Assembly: GCA_000438155.1 (NCBI GenBank)
Contig: FR902922.1
Coordinates: forward strand, 1-53,368
Origin: Firmicutes bacterium CAG:95
GTDB taxonomy: Bacteria; Bacillota; Clostridia; Lachnospirales; Lachnospiraceae
Length of the DNA: 53,368 nucleotides
Direction of reading: 5' to 3'
The notes beneath the pieces were generated by a model that worked only from the letters and a program-made list of their open reading frames with translations, did not search any database and had not been told where the DNA came from. The position numbers and the translations under genes were made by a program. Below, piece after piece: positions 8,979-17,441 of this stretch (the first letter of the stretch is position 1; each line of letters begins with the position of its first letter).

Positions 8979-9354
8979 CCCTGTGTCTTCTCTTATAAAT
9001 TTCATAAAACAGAAGAATCTGTATGAGATCCCCGATTCTCTGCCACTTTTCCGGGGAATCCGCATCCGGTGCAGACTCTTCGTTACTGTTTTCTTCTCTT
9101 TTTACCCGATCCAGAATATCCATGGCAAGCCGGTATAACCGGAGCCGGTCCGGATATTCATCATAGATCATGCTTCCTTCATAGTCCATTTTGTCTAAAA
9201 TCCCGGCAATCAGCTTCTGATAGCGCTTTGCCTCCTTCGGGTACATCTGCTGCATATATTCCAGATCACGCATCACAGTGTTTTCCTGCTGCCCGAACAT
9301 CGGCATGGGATACGCCATATAAAACGGCATAATTCTGCGTTCATACATAACCAT
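8950..9354 (-). CDS. conserved hypothetical protein, 134 aa
   Basis: I do not recognise a domain. The protein is short and soluble, with a methionine- and tyrosine-rich N-terminus (MPFYMAYPMPMFG) followed by helices rich in Asp, Glu, Arg and Lys. An AAGGA site lies four bases before the first ATG and ten before a second ATG at 9348, so either could be the start. The gene stands between the atp operon terminator and the methyltransferase, which it overlaps, so it probably heads that operon. The N-terminal pattern recalls small proteins that bind a membrane or a larger partner, but this is only an impression. Confidence 0.7.
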   Translation of the reverse strand: MVMYERRIMPFYMAYPMPMFGQQENTVMRDLEYMQQMYPKEAKRYQKLIAGILDKMDYEGSMIYDEYPDRLRLYRLAMDILDRVKREENSNEESAPDADSPEKWQRIGDLIQILLFYEIYKRRHRDERFTHLFI

Positions 9355-9415
9355 AACATCCTTGTTTCTTTACTGTTATGATATGCATTCCCTCTGTAGT
9401 CGTGAAAATAGAGTC

Positions 9416-9448
9416 AAAAGTCCATCCCTGTCAAAGGAATGGACTTTT
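9416..9448 (-). terminator. rho-independent terminator of the atp operon
   Basis: AAAAGTCCAT and ATGGACTTTT form a strong stem. On the minus strand the hairpin ends in CTTTTG, 23 bases past the atpC stop. It separates the atp operon from the next gene set. Confidence 0.8.
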
Positions 9449-9470
9449 CAACCATCTGATGTATCAATAC

Positions 9471-9878
9471 TTATGATTTTAATACATGAATACGTGCGAG
9501 AGATCTCTGTAAAGCGGTTTCTGCACGAAGAACATCGGTCTCGGGAGTCTTGCTGCGAAGTCTTTCTTCGGCACGCTCTCTTGCATGCTGTGCACGATCC
9601 AGATCGATTTCTTCCGGCCACTCAATGATCTCTGCCATAATTACAAGCTGATCCTGCAGAATTTCTGCAAAACCTGCATGTAATGCAGCTTCCTTCGTTC
9701 CTTCTGCCTCTGTGATTGTAAGTATTCCGGGGCTTACAATAACTGTTAACGGAATATGTCCCTTTAACACACCGATTTCGCCCTCGGTGGTATTGAATTC
9801 CACCATGGAAACCTCACCTTCATAGAAAACACGGTCCGGAGTAATAATTTTTAAGGTAAATAAATTACTGTCTGCCAT
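9471..9878 (-). CDS. atpC: F1 ATP synthase subunit epsilon
   Basis: Central-stalk subunit that couples and inhibits the F1 motor. At 135 residues it has the usual N-terminal beta-sandwich (LKIITPDRVFYEGEV) and the C-terminal two-helix hairpin rich in Arg and Glu (RAQHARERAEERLRS). The start follows GGGAGGTGG closely. It is the last gene of the atp operon, 14 bases after atpD. Confidence 0.97.
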   Translation of the reverse strand: MADSNLFTLKIITPDRVFYEGEVSMVEFNTTEGEIGVLKGHIPLTVIVSPGILTITEAEGTKEAALHAGFAEILQDQLVIMAEIIEWPEEIDLDRAQHARERAEERLRSKTPETDVLRAETALQRSLARIHVLKS

Positions 9879-9892
9879 CTGACCACCTCCCG

Positions 9893-11278
9893 TTATTTCA
9901 CGCGGGCAAGTACGTCATCAATGCTTCCGGCATTCAGGAAGTAGCTTTCCGGGATATCATCATGTTTACCTTCCAGAATTTCCTTAAAGCCACGGATTGT
10001 CTCGTTAATCGGTACATACTTTCCATCAATTCCCAGGAACTTGCTGGCTACGAAGAACGGCTGGGATAAGAATCTCTGTACCTTTCTTGCACGGTTTACA
10101 ACGAGCTTATCGCTTTCTGATAATTCGTCCATACCAAGAATTGCAATGATATCCTGTAATTCCTTATACTTCTGGAGAATCTCCTGTACACCACGGGCAA
10201 CAGCATAATGCTCTTCACCAACAATTCTGGGATCCAGAATTCTGGATGTGGACTCGAGCGGATCTACCGCAGGGTAAATACCTAATTCTACGATAGAACG
10301 GCTAAGTACGGTTGTTGCATCCAGATGTGCAAAGGTAGTTGCCGGAGCAGGGTCGGTTAAGTCATCGGCCGGCACATATACTGCCTGAACGGAAGTAATG
10401 GATCCGTTCTTCGTTGATGTAATACGCTCCTGAAGTGCACCCATTTCTGTCTGCAGGGTAGGCTGATAACCTACTGCGGAAGGCATACGTCCAAGAAGTG
10501 CGGACACCTCGGAACCAGCCTGTGTAAAACGGAAAATATTGTCAATGAAAAGAAGCACGTCCTTTCCACCTTTGTCACGGAAATACTCTGCCATCGTAAG
10601 ACCGGTAAGACCAACTCTCATTCTGGCTCCGGGGGGCTCATTCATCTGACCAAACACCATGGTGGTCTTATCAATAACGCCGGACTCGGTCATTTCATGA
10701 TATAAGTCATTTCCCTCTCTTGTTCTTTCACCAACACCGGTAAATACGGAATATCCACCGTGCTCGGTTGCGATGTTACGGATCAGCTCCTGGATCAGTA
10801 CGGTCTTACCTACACCAGCACCACCGAACAGACCGATCTTACCACCCTTCTGATAAGGGCAAAGCAGGTCAACGACCTTAATACCTGTTTCCAGAAGTTC
10901 CTGCTGGGTAGACTGCTCTACGAATTCGGGTGCAGCTCTGTGGATCGGTTCATAGGAAACTCCTTCCGGAGCCGGTTTATTATCAATGGGAGCACCCAGT
11001 ACGTTAAAGATACGTCCTAAGGTATTTTCACCAACAGGTACGGAAATCGGTTTTCCGGTAGCAATTGCTTCCATTCCACGGACAAGTCCGTCTGTGGTTC
11101 CCATGGCAATACATCTGACAGTATCGTCACCAAGATGCTGGGCAACTTCCACAACAAGCTCTCCGCCATCCTGCAGAGGAACCTTGATTGCTTCGTTGAT
11201 TTCCGGCAGTCTGTTACCGGCAAACTTCACATCCAGAACGGCACCGATAACCTGAGTGATTTTTCCTGAATCTGCCAT
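9893..11278 (-). CDS. atpD: F1 ATP synthase subunit beta
   Basis: Catalytic subunit of F1. Walker A reads GGAGVGKT near residue 155, Walker B is VLLFIDNIFRF, and the ALLGRMPSAVGYQPTL stretch is the family signature. The start chosen is the ATG at 11278, with AAGGA eight bases upstream and the family N-terminus ADSGKITQVIG. A start nine bases earlier is in frame but lies inside the ribosome site. The length of 461 residues is normal. Confidence 0.98.
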   Translation of the reverse strand: MADSGKITQVIGAVLDVKFAGNRLPEINEAIKVPLQDGGELVVEVAQHLGDDTVRCIAMGTTDGLVRGMEAIATGKPISVPVGENTLGRIFNVLGAPIDNKPAPEGVSYEPIHRAAPEFVEQSTQQELLETGIKVVDLLCPYQKGGKIGLFGGAGVGKTVLIQELIRNIATEHGGYSVFTGVGERTREGNDLYHEMTESGVIDKTTMVFGQMNEPPGARMRVGLTGLTMAEYFRDKGGKDVLLFIDNIFRFTQAGSEVSALLGRMPSAVGYQPTLQTEMGALQERITSTKNGSITSVQAVYVPADDLTDPAPATTFAHLDATTVLSRSIVELGIYPAVDPLESTSRILDPRIVGEEHYAVARGVQEILQKYKELQDIIAILGMDELSESDKLVVNRARKVQRFLSQPFFVASKFLGIDGKYVPINETIRGFKEILEGKHDDIPESYFLNAGSIDDVLARVK

Positions 11279-11307
11279 TTCTTTCATCCTTTCTCGATTT
11301 TATTTGT

Positions 11308-12165
11308 TTATGAGATCGCATTTGCGCCTGCGATAATTTCGGTCAGTTCCTGCGTAATGGAGCCCTGACGGGCACGATTGTAAAGAAGCGTCAGATCCTC
11401 GATCATTTCTTCTGCATTGCTTGTTGCAGCGTCCATGGCCTGCATTCTGGCTCCGTTCTCACTGGCAATCGCTTCAATCATACCGCCGTAAATCAGGCTG
11501 GTAATATATTTCGGAATCAGTAAATTCAAAGCCTCTTCATCCTCCGGCTCAAAGTTCATCATAACAGGATCATCCTCCTGAGCAGTTTCTTCTTCCTCAG
11601 AAACCTCCACCGGAAGAAGCTTTAACAGGGTCGGAATATGAACAACGGTGTTCTTAAATCCGGTATAGGCCAGATAAATCTCACTGATTTCACCATTTTC
11701 AAAGGCGCTGAGAACTTCCTTACTGATCTTCATGGCTTCTGCATAAACAGGATCTTCAATTACATCTGAATAATCAGCTCTAATCTCATAGTTCTTTGCA
11801 AGGGCATCTTTTCCCTTCTTACCAATTGCATAAATTGCCAGATCTTCGTTTGCAAGCTCTCCCTGGGTAATCAGCTTGATCACATTGGAGTTGTAGCCGC
11901 CTGCAAGTCCACGGTTTGAAGTAATCACAATAATTGCCTTCTTTCCGCTTTCACCGGACTTTAAATATTTATGCTCCAGATTCTGCGTTCTTCGAAGAAT
12001 CGAATGTACAGTATTGTACATGCAGTGGAAATAGGTCTGGGATTTCTCGGCATTCTGCTTGGCTCTCTGCAGCTTTACAGTAGAAACAAGCTTCATGGCC
12101 TTGGTAATCTGCTGGGTACTCTGGATACTGCCCTTACGCCGCTTTATGTCTCTCATTGAGGCCAT
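11308..12165 (-). CDS. atpG: F1 ATP synthase subunit gamma
   Basis: Rotor shaft of F1. The N-terminal coiled-coil helix (RDIKRRKGSIQSTQQITKAM) and the C-terminal helix ending NRARQGSITQELTEI are diagnostic. An acidic insertion near residues 195-210 (EEEETAQEDD) lies in the globular part. It sits between atpA and atpD in standard order. A second Met three codons in is also possible as the start. Confidence 0.97.
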   Translation of the reverse strand: MASMRDIKRRKGSIQSTQQITKAMKLVSTVKLQRAKQNAEKSQTYFHCMYNTVHSILRRTQNLEHKYLKSGESGKKAIIVITSNRGLAGGYNSNVIKLITQGELANEDLAIYAIGKKGKDALAKNYEIRADYSDVIEDPVYAEAMKISKEVLSAFENGEISEIYLAYTGFKNTVVHIPTLLKLLPVEVSEEEETAQEDDPVMMNFEPEDEEALNLLIPKYITSLIYGGMIEAIASENGARMQAMDAATSNAEEMIEDLTLLYNRARQGSITQELTEIIAGANAIS

Positions 12166-12188
12166 AATATCACCTGTTCCCTTCCGAA

Positions 12189-13697
12189 TTATTTAAGAAA
12201 TTCTGCTTTGAATTCTTCAATTGCCTTCTTTAACTTCTCCTCGGTTGTATCAGAAATTACCTTCTCCTGTGCAATGCCTGACGGAATTTCCGGATACTTT
12301 GTCTTAATAAAGTCAAAGAATTCTGACTCAAAACGGGTAATCTCCTCGGTAGGAACATCTAACAGATACTTATTGGTAACTGCGTAAATGATGATAATCT
12401 GGTATTCAACCGGCATCGGATTGTACTGTGGCTGCTTTAATACCTCTTTAATTCTTTCACCCTGTGCCAGCTTTTCCTTGGTATCGGCATCAAGCTCAGA
12501 ACCAAACTGTGCAAAGGAAGCAAGTTCTCTGTACTGTGCCAGCTCCACACGAATCGGGGAAGCAATCTTCTTCATTGCCTTGATCTGTGCATCACCACCA
12601 ACACGGGATACAGAAAGTCCTGCGTTAACAGCCGGACGGAATCCGGAATTGAACATTTCGGTTTCCAGATAAATCTGTCCATCGGTAATGGAAATAACAT
12701 TGGTCGGAATGTAAGCAGATACGTCACCTGCCTGCGTTTCGATAATCGGTAATGCCGTTAAGGATCCTCCGCCGTATTCATCACTCATTCTCGCTGCACG
12801 CTCTAACAGTCTGGAATGCAGATAGAATACGTCACCGGGATATGCCTCACGTCCGGGTGGACGCTTAAGAAGCAAAGAGAGTGTACGGTATGCAGCCGCA
12901 TGCTTGGTTAAGTCATCGTATACTACCAGCACGTCCTCTCCATTCTCCATCCATTCCTCTCCGATAGCACATCCGGAATACGGAGCAATATACTGTAACG
13001 GAGCAAGCTCACTGGCGGTTGCTGCAACGATCGTTGTATACGCCATAGCGCCTGCTTCTTCCAGAGTCTTAACAAGGGATGCAACGGTAGAAGCCTTCTG
13101 TCCGATTGCGACATAAATACACTTCACACCCTGTCCCTTCTGATTAATAATGGTATCAATGGCAATTGCCGTCTTACCGGTCTGTCTGTCACCGATGATC
13201 AACTCACGCTGTCCTCTTCCGATGGGCACCATGGAGTCAATTGCCTTAATACCTGTCTGTAACGGTGTATCTACGGATTTACGTGTGATAACACCGGATG
13301 CTACTCTTTCAATCTTACGATATTTATCTGTCTGAATCGGGCCCTTGCCATCAATCGGCTGTCCCAACGCATTCACAACACGTCCTAACATGTTGTCACC
13401 TACAGGAACCTCAACTACACGGCCGGTTGTCTTAACCTGATCGCCTTCGCTGATGTTTCTGTGGCTTCCGAGAAGTACTGCACCTACATTATCCTCTTCC
13501 AGGTTTAAGACCATGCCGTAAACCTCTCCGGGGAATTCCAGAAGCTCACCCTGCATTGCGTTATTCAGACCATGCACACGGGCAATACCGTCGGCTACCT
13601 GAATAACGGTACCAACGTCTGACACTTCAAGATCTGAAGCGTATCGTTTAATCTGCTCTTTGATTACGGAGCTGATTTCTTCCGGTTTCAAATTCAT
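12189..13697 (-). CDS. atpA: F1 ATP synthase subunit alpha
   Basis: Non-catalytic nucleotide-binding F1 subunit of normal length (502 residues). The P-loop is GDRQTGKTAIA near residue 170. The N-terminal NLKPEEISSVIKEQI, the Q-rich linker and the VSRVGGDAQ motif are all present. It starts with ATG and follows atpH after a 97-base spacer. Confidence 0.98.
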   Translation of the reverse strand: MNLKPEEISSVIKEQIKRYASDLEVSDVGTVIQVADGIARVHGLNNAMQGELLEFPGEVYGMVLNLEEDNVGAVLLGSHRNISEGDQVKTTGRVVEVPVGDNMLGRVVNALGQPIDGKGPIQTDKYRKIERVASGVITRKSVDTPLQTGIKAIDSMVPIGRGQRELIIGDRQTGKTAIAIDTIINQKGQGVKCIYVAIGQKASTVASLVKTLEEAGAMAYTTIVAATASELAPLQYIAPYSGCAIGEEWMENGEDVLVVYDDLTKHAAAYRTLSLLLKRPPGREAYPGDVFYLHSRLLERAARMSDEYGGGSLTALPIIETQAGDVSAYIPTNVISITDGQIYLETEMFNSGFRPAVNAGLSVSRVGGDAQIKAMKKIASPIRVELAQYRELASFAQFGSELDADTKEKLAQGERIKEVLKQPQYNPMPVEYQIIIIYAVTNKYLLDVPTEEITRFESEFFDFIKTKYPEIPSGIAQEKVISDTTEEKLKKAIEEFKAEFLK

Positions 13698-13794
13698 TGG
13701 TCATACGCACCTTTCTTTATTATTCGCAGCCATTTCATGCCTTCACAGCTGCGATGATTCAAGTCACTTAACAGAAACTGTATCCTCACAGTTC

Positions 13795-14340
13795 CTACAG
13801 CTGTACCCTGAGTAACTGACGCTGCAGCTCGTACAGCTTTGCTTTTACACTGCTGTCCACAACACGGTCTCCGATGCGGATCACCATGCCACCGATCAGG
13901 TCATCTTCCACCTGATAATGCATCTCCATCTTCTTAAAATGAGTGGTTGCAAGCAGTCGTTCTTCGATTTCCTTCTTCTGGGCCTCGTCAATACCACATG
14001 CTGTGGATACATACGCAACTCCGATGCCTCTTTCCTTCTTCACTTCATCAATGAAATAATCGAGAATGGCATCGATTTCCGGATATCGGTCCTTCGCCAC
14101 AACAATGTGCAGGAATCCGAGTAATTCCTTGGAAATATGTCCCTTGAATACCTCTTCTACGACCTTAAGCTTTTCTTCCTTAAGGATCTTGGGATGGTTC
14201 ATGAGTTTTCCGAAATCCGGATTGGCATCAAGAATTTCTTTTAAGGATTCAATCTCCTGTAAGAATTCCTCTTCCTTTCCTTCTTCCACAGCCAGTTCGA
14301 ACAAAGCCTCTCCATATGTTTTCGAAACTAGCTTTGCCAT
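13795..14340 (-). CDS. atpH: F1 ATP synthase subunit delta
   Basis: Links the peripheral stalk to F1. The 181 residues show the N-terminal helical domain (SKTYGEALFELAVEEGKEEEF) and the C-terminal IGGMVIRIGDRVVDSSVKAKL signature. Its start overlaps the end of atpF by 13 bases, suggesting translational coupling. Confidence 0.97.
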   Translation of the reverse strand: MAKLVSKTYGEALFELAVEEGKEEEFLQEIESLKEILDANPDFGKLMNHPKILKEEKLKVVEEVFKGHISKELLGFLHIVVAKDRYPEIDAILDYFIDEVKKERGIGVAYVSTACGIDEAQKKEIEERLLATTHFKKMEMHYQVEDDLIGGMVIRIGDRVVDSSVKAKLYELQRQLLRVQL

Positions 14341-14846
14341 GTACTCTCACCTATTTCCTTCAAAGTATCATTAATCAGGCTCTCCTGTACAGTTGTATCA
14401 ATAGATGCCTTCACTACCTTACCTGCCATCATGGATGCAAGTACTACCATTTCGCGCTTCATGTCATCAGCTGCCTTCTGTTTCTCCAGTTCAGCTTCTG
14501 TTCTGGCTCTCTCGATAATGGCTGCCGCTTCTTCTTTTGCATTCGCCACGATCTTATTCTCATTCTCAAGAGCACGCCTTCTGGCATCGCTTAAAATCTT
14601 TTCTGCTTCTTTGTCGATATCTTTCAGCTTATTTTCATACTCTTCCTTAAGAGCCGCTGCATCTTCCTGACTCTTTGCCGCATCATCGAGTTCATCCTTA
14701 ATCTTGTCGGATCGCTTCTTCATCATTTCACGAACCGGGTTAAACAGAAAATAAGATGCGACAAGGAACAATGCAAATACTGCAATGATCATCAGTGCGG
14801 AATCCGCAAGGAGCTGAAAGTCAAGGTCGAACAATCTTGGTTCCAT
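14328..14846 (-). CDS. atpF: F0 ATP synthase subunit b
   Basis: Peripheral-stalk subunit: one N-terminal membrane helix (ALMIIAVFALFLVASYFLF) followed by a long charged helix from about residue 40 to 150 that dimerises. The length of 172 residues is normal. There is only one b-type gene, as expected for a non-photosynthetic bacterium. Confidence 0.97.
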   Translation of the reverse strand: MEPRLFDLDFQLLADSALMIIAVFALFLVASYFLFNPVREMMKKRSDKIKDELDDAAKSQEDAAALKEEYENKLKDIDKEAEKILSDARRRALENENKIVANAKEEAAAIIERARTEAELEKQKAADDMKREMVVLASMMAGKVVKASIDTTVQESLINDTLKEIGESTWQS

Positions 14847-14884
14847 ATTGAGCCTCCTTTCTTAAATTTATTAATGTAAGACTC

Positions 14885-15139
14885 TTATTTTGCCAAGGGC
14901 TTAACGAACAGCAGAATGATTGCAATTAACAGACCATAAAGACCGGTTGTTTCGGCAACGGCCTGTCCTAAAAGCATGGTAGAAGTAACGTCAGACTTAG
15001 CTCCCGGGTTTCTTCCAACGGCTGCTGCTGCATGTCCTGCTGCAATACCCTGTCCGACACCGGGTCCGATACCTGCGATAACTGCAAGACCTGCACCAAT
15101 TGCTGAGCATCCTAAGATAAAGTTCGTGTTAAATTCCAT
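14885..15139 (-). CDS. atpE: F0 ATP synthase subunit c with sodium-type ion site
   Basis: Ring-forming proteolipid with two membrane helices. The ion-binding residues follow the pattern known from sodium-translocating rings such as that of Ilyobacter: Gln30 in PGVGQG on helix 1, and Val61, Glu63, Thr64, Thr65 and Tyr68 in VAETTGLY on helix 2. Proton-type rings normally lack the Gln and the hydroxyl pair. I infer that this enzyme can use sodium. The conserved loop RNP, where F1 contacts the ring, is present at 43-45. Confidence 0.96.
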   Translation of the reverse strand: MEFNTNFILGCSAIGAGLAVIAGIGPGVGQGIAAGHAAAAVGRNPGAKSDVTSTMLLGQAVAETTGLYGLLIAIILLFVKPLAK

Positions 15140-15184
15140 TGTTGTTTCCTCCTTAATATAATCATTTAATTTTGGTTATTTCTG

Positions 15185-15910
15185 TTATGGTTCTGATGAG
15201 CCACATGCATCTGAAATGTATGTCATAGTCAACATACAGAATACATACGTCTGAATTGCTCCGGAGAACAGATCAAAGTACACATGAAGCGCTGCCGGCC
15301 ATACATAAGCGATTTTGCTGAGCAGTGCATAAATCAGCGCCATAATTGCTGTTCCTGAAAGAATATTGGCAAACAGACGCAATGACAGTGAAACCGGCAC
15401 TGCCAGGTTACCGATAATGTTAATCGGTGCCCAGATCGGCCACGGGTCGCACAGATTCTTAAGTACGCCGGAAAGCTTCTGGTATTTCAATTCATTGTAC
15501 CGGATCAACGTAAATGAAATAATCGCCAATCCAAAGGTTACTCCATAGTCCGCTGTTGGCGGCCGCAAACCGAACAATCCGGAAATATTACTGAACAGAA
15601 TAAAAATAAAAATTGTTCCGATATAGTTCCGGTATCTCACCGCATGCCTGCCCATAACACCGGCCGTCATCTTATCGAGCATTTCCACGATCAGCTCCAC
15701 CACATTCTGAAAGCCTGTGGGAACCTCCTTGGCACGCTTTACCATATGACCTGCGGCAATGCAGAACGCTGAAATAATTAAAAACACGATCAGCACACAC
15801 ACATGGGTTGTCGTAATCCAGAGCGTCTGGCCAAACAATTCATAAGAGAATACTCCATGAATCATGAAATCGACATCAGCTCCTCCTGACAACAAAATTC
15901 CTTGTCCCAT
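15185..15910 (-). CDS. atpB: F0 ATP synthase subunit a
   Basis: Stator channel subunit with about six membrane helices. The essential arginine lies in SLSLRLFANILSG near residue 177. The 241 residues match the clostridial length. The gene order a, c, b, delta, alpha, gamma, beta, epsilon is complete and standard. Confidence 0.97.
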   Translation of the reverse strand: MGQGILLSGGADVDFMIHGVFSYELFGQTLWITTTHVCVLIVFLIISAFCIAAGHMVKRAKEVPTGFQNVVELIVEMLDKMTAGVMGRHAVRYRNYIGTIFIFILFSNISGLFGLRPPTADYGVTFGLAIISFTLIRYNELKYQKLSGVLKNLCDPWPIWAPINIIGNLAVPVSLSLRLFANILSGTAIMALIYALLSKIAYVWPAALHVYFDLFSGAIQTYVFCMLTMTYISDACGSSEP

Positions 15911-15924
15911 CCTATATCACCTCC

Positions 15925-16365
15925 TTACATCTCTTCTTCCGGTATTTCTACCAAATCAGGTAAAATTTCTTCACCGTAAATCCATGTACTTACTTTCTTA
16001 GCAAAGAAATTGAGATAAGCTCCGATCTTAAGTCCCATGACTCCCGCAAAGGTAATCAGGGGATTCAATGTATCCGTCAATGCCACAATTACGAGCACAA
16101 TCGCAATCATCACATAACGGATCATGTAATGAACCATGATTTTCTTCGCTGCACCCTGCCGCCCGAGGTCAAGCCCCCGGTCAAGTGCCCACCACATATC
16201 AACGGCACACACCGCCGCCGTGGCAATTCCGATCCACCAGGCTGCGGAATAAAGTCCTCTTCCCGCAAAGAAGAAAAGTATAAGCTGTCCGGCTATTCCA
16301 AAGATCAGGATTCCTGTCTCGAGTTCAAACAGACTACGGTTCATTCTTGTGATTCTTTCTTTCAT
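15925..16365 (-). CDS. ATP synthase subunit I (AtpI)-like membrane protein
   Basis: Four predicted membrane helices (about residues 15-35, 40-60, 80-100 and 105-125) in a protein of 146 residues, placed directly before atpB as AtpI usually is. AtpI proteins help assemble the c-ring. The start at 16365 (KERITRMNRS) is uncertain; a second ATG at 16344 is equally possible. Both overlap the end of the preceding gene. Upstream in-frame codons run back through that gene and are not credible as coding sequence here. Confidence 0.75.
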   Translation of the reverse strand: MKERITRMNRSLFELETGILIFGIAGQLILFFFAGRGLYSAAWWIGIATAAVCAVDMWWALDRGLDLGRQGAAKKIMVHYMIRYVMIAIVLVIVALTDTLNPLITFAGVMGLKIGAYLNFFAKKVSTWIYGEEILPDLVEIPEEEM

Positions 16366-16630
16366 CCGGCTTCTTCTTACGCTTCCTTCCACCATGCAGA
16401 TAGGCAGACTCTTCGCTTCCTCTCTGGTAAACCTGCCGTGCAAACCGGTACACGTTGTAACCGCCCGCAACAGCTCCTATGAAAAATAAAAGAATCATAA
16501 AGAAGTCTGTTCCAAGCTTCCGGTCCAGCAGATTGCCTAAAAAGGCACAAATAAAAATAGGGACGATCATGTTAATTCCAAACTGTCCTATCATAGTCAA
16601 TGCCTGAAATACACTACGATTGAACTTCAC
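16334..16630 (-). CDS. AtpZ/AtpI-type small membrane protein
   Basis: 98 residues with two membrane helices and a basic, lysine- and arginine-rich tail. The form FGINMIVPIFICAFLGNLLD followed by FIGAVAGGYNVYR matches the AtpZ-like family that opens many clostridial atp operons. These proteins have been linked to c-ring assembly or divalent ion transport. The start is GTG, six bases after AAGGGG. It is the first gene of the atp operon. Confidence 0.8.
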   Translation of the reverse strand: MKFNRSVFQALTMIGQFGINMIVPIFICAFLGNLLDRKLGTDFFMILLFFIGAVAGGYNVYRFARQVYQRGSEESAYLHGGRKRKKKPDERKNHKNEP

Positions 16631-16732
16631 ATTCTGCCCCTTTCTACCTGTCGTTTATAATATGTTACTTCAGAATCCGCATATTCAAACTGTAATTATG
16701 CAGTTCTCACATCACTTTTCTGAACTGATACA

Positions 16733-16761
16733 ATTATACCCATTTTTCCCTTTTCTGTCTA
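16733..16761 (-). promoter_or_regulatory. atp operon promoter
   Basis: TAGACA (16756-16761) and a perfect TATAAT (16733-16738) with a 17-base spacer on the minus strand. The leader would be about 95 bases long. Its first bases (TGTATCAGTTCAGAA) resemble the start of the dispersed element. Confidence 0.75.
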
Positions 16762-16771
16762 GGAAAATTCA

Positions 16772-16800
16772 TTGACTTTACATAGATTTAATAGTATTTT
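16772..16800 (+). promoter_or_regulatory. promoter of the DUF402 gene
   Basis: TTGACT (16772-16777) and TATTTT (16795-16800) with a 17-base spacer. It is back to back with the atp promoter; the two -35 boxes are only 10 bases apart. Confidence 0.6.
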
Positions 16801-16841
16801 TAGATTATCAATTTTTCTTACCAAAGAAATCGAGGTGTTGT

Positions 16842-17318
16842 ATGAAAAATCCCATCCTGTACCGTCGAAGAATTATCCCCGAAGAATGCATTCTATTAAA
16901 GGACGACCGTATTTTATTCTGTGATGAAGATCATATTGTGACAGCATGGAACACCCTCCATCCCAAGAAAGACCTGCATCACGGCTGGTCCTGTTACTTT
17001 CTGAAGGAGGGCTTTAAGGTCAGCCGGTTCTGCCGCGAGGACGGCTCTCTTCTTTACTGGTATTGTGACATTGTGGATTTTGATTACAAAGAAGACAAAA
17101 ACGAACTGACCGTGATTGATCTGCTCGCTGATGTCCTTATTTATCCCGATGGATTTGTGAAGGTTGTGGATCTTGACGAACTGGTACAGGCCTCCGATGA
17201 GGGACGCCTGTCTACCGAAAACTTGAAATCCAGCCTTCTGAAGCTGAACAGACTCCTTACGATCATTTATGCAGGTGAGTTTCCGAAGCTGCGGCGTTAT
17301 GTTGAAGAATTACGATAA
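16842..17318 (+). CDS. DUF402 domain protein
   Basis: The 158 residues carry the DUF402 fold, with WYCDIVDFDY and a following LLADVLIYPDGFVKVVD, which supply the acidic metal-binding residues seen in this family. Family members include nucleoside di- and triphosphate phosphatases of the Ntdp type and the FAU-1 RNA-binding domain, so a phosphatase or RNA-related role is possible. It has its own promoter, divergent from the atp operon. The gene has a GAGGTG site. Confidence 0.85.
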   Translation: MKNPILYRRRIIPEECILLKDDRILFCDEDHIVTAWNTLHPKKDLHHGWSCYFLKEGFKVSRFCREDGSLLYWYCDIVDFDYKEDKNELTVIDLLADVLIYPDGFVKVVDLDELVQASDEGRLSTENLKSSLLKLNRLLTIIYAGEFPKLRRYVEELR

Positions 17319-17441
17319 ACGTTCAGCTTAGAGGATTACTTTATTTACTGCCAAGACCGTAAGAAAATGATTTTGCATCGTAACTGTGAAGGTACTGAAC
17401 AGCTACGACTTGTCTTAATGTCACGTCTTAATAATGATGTT

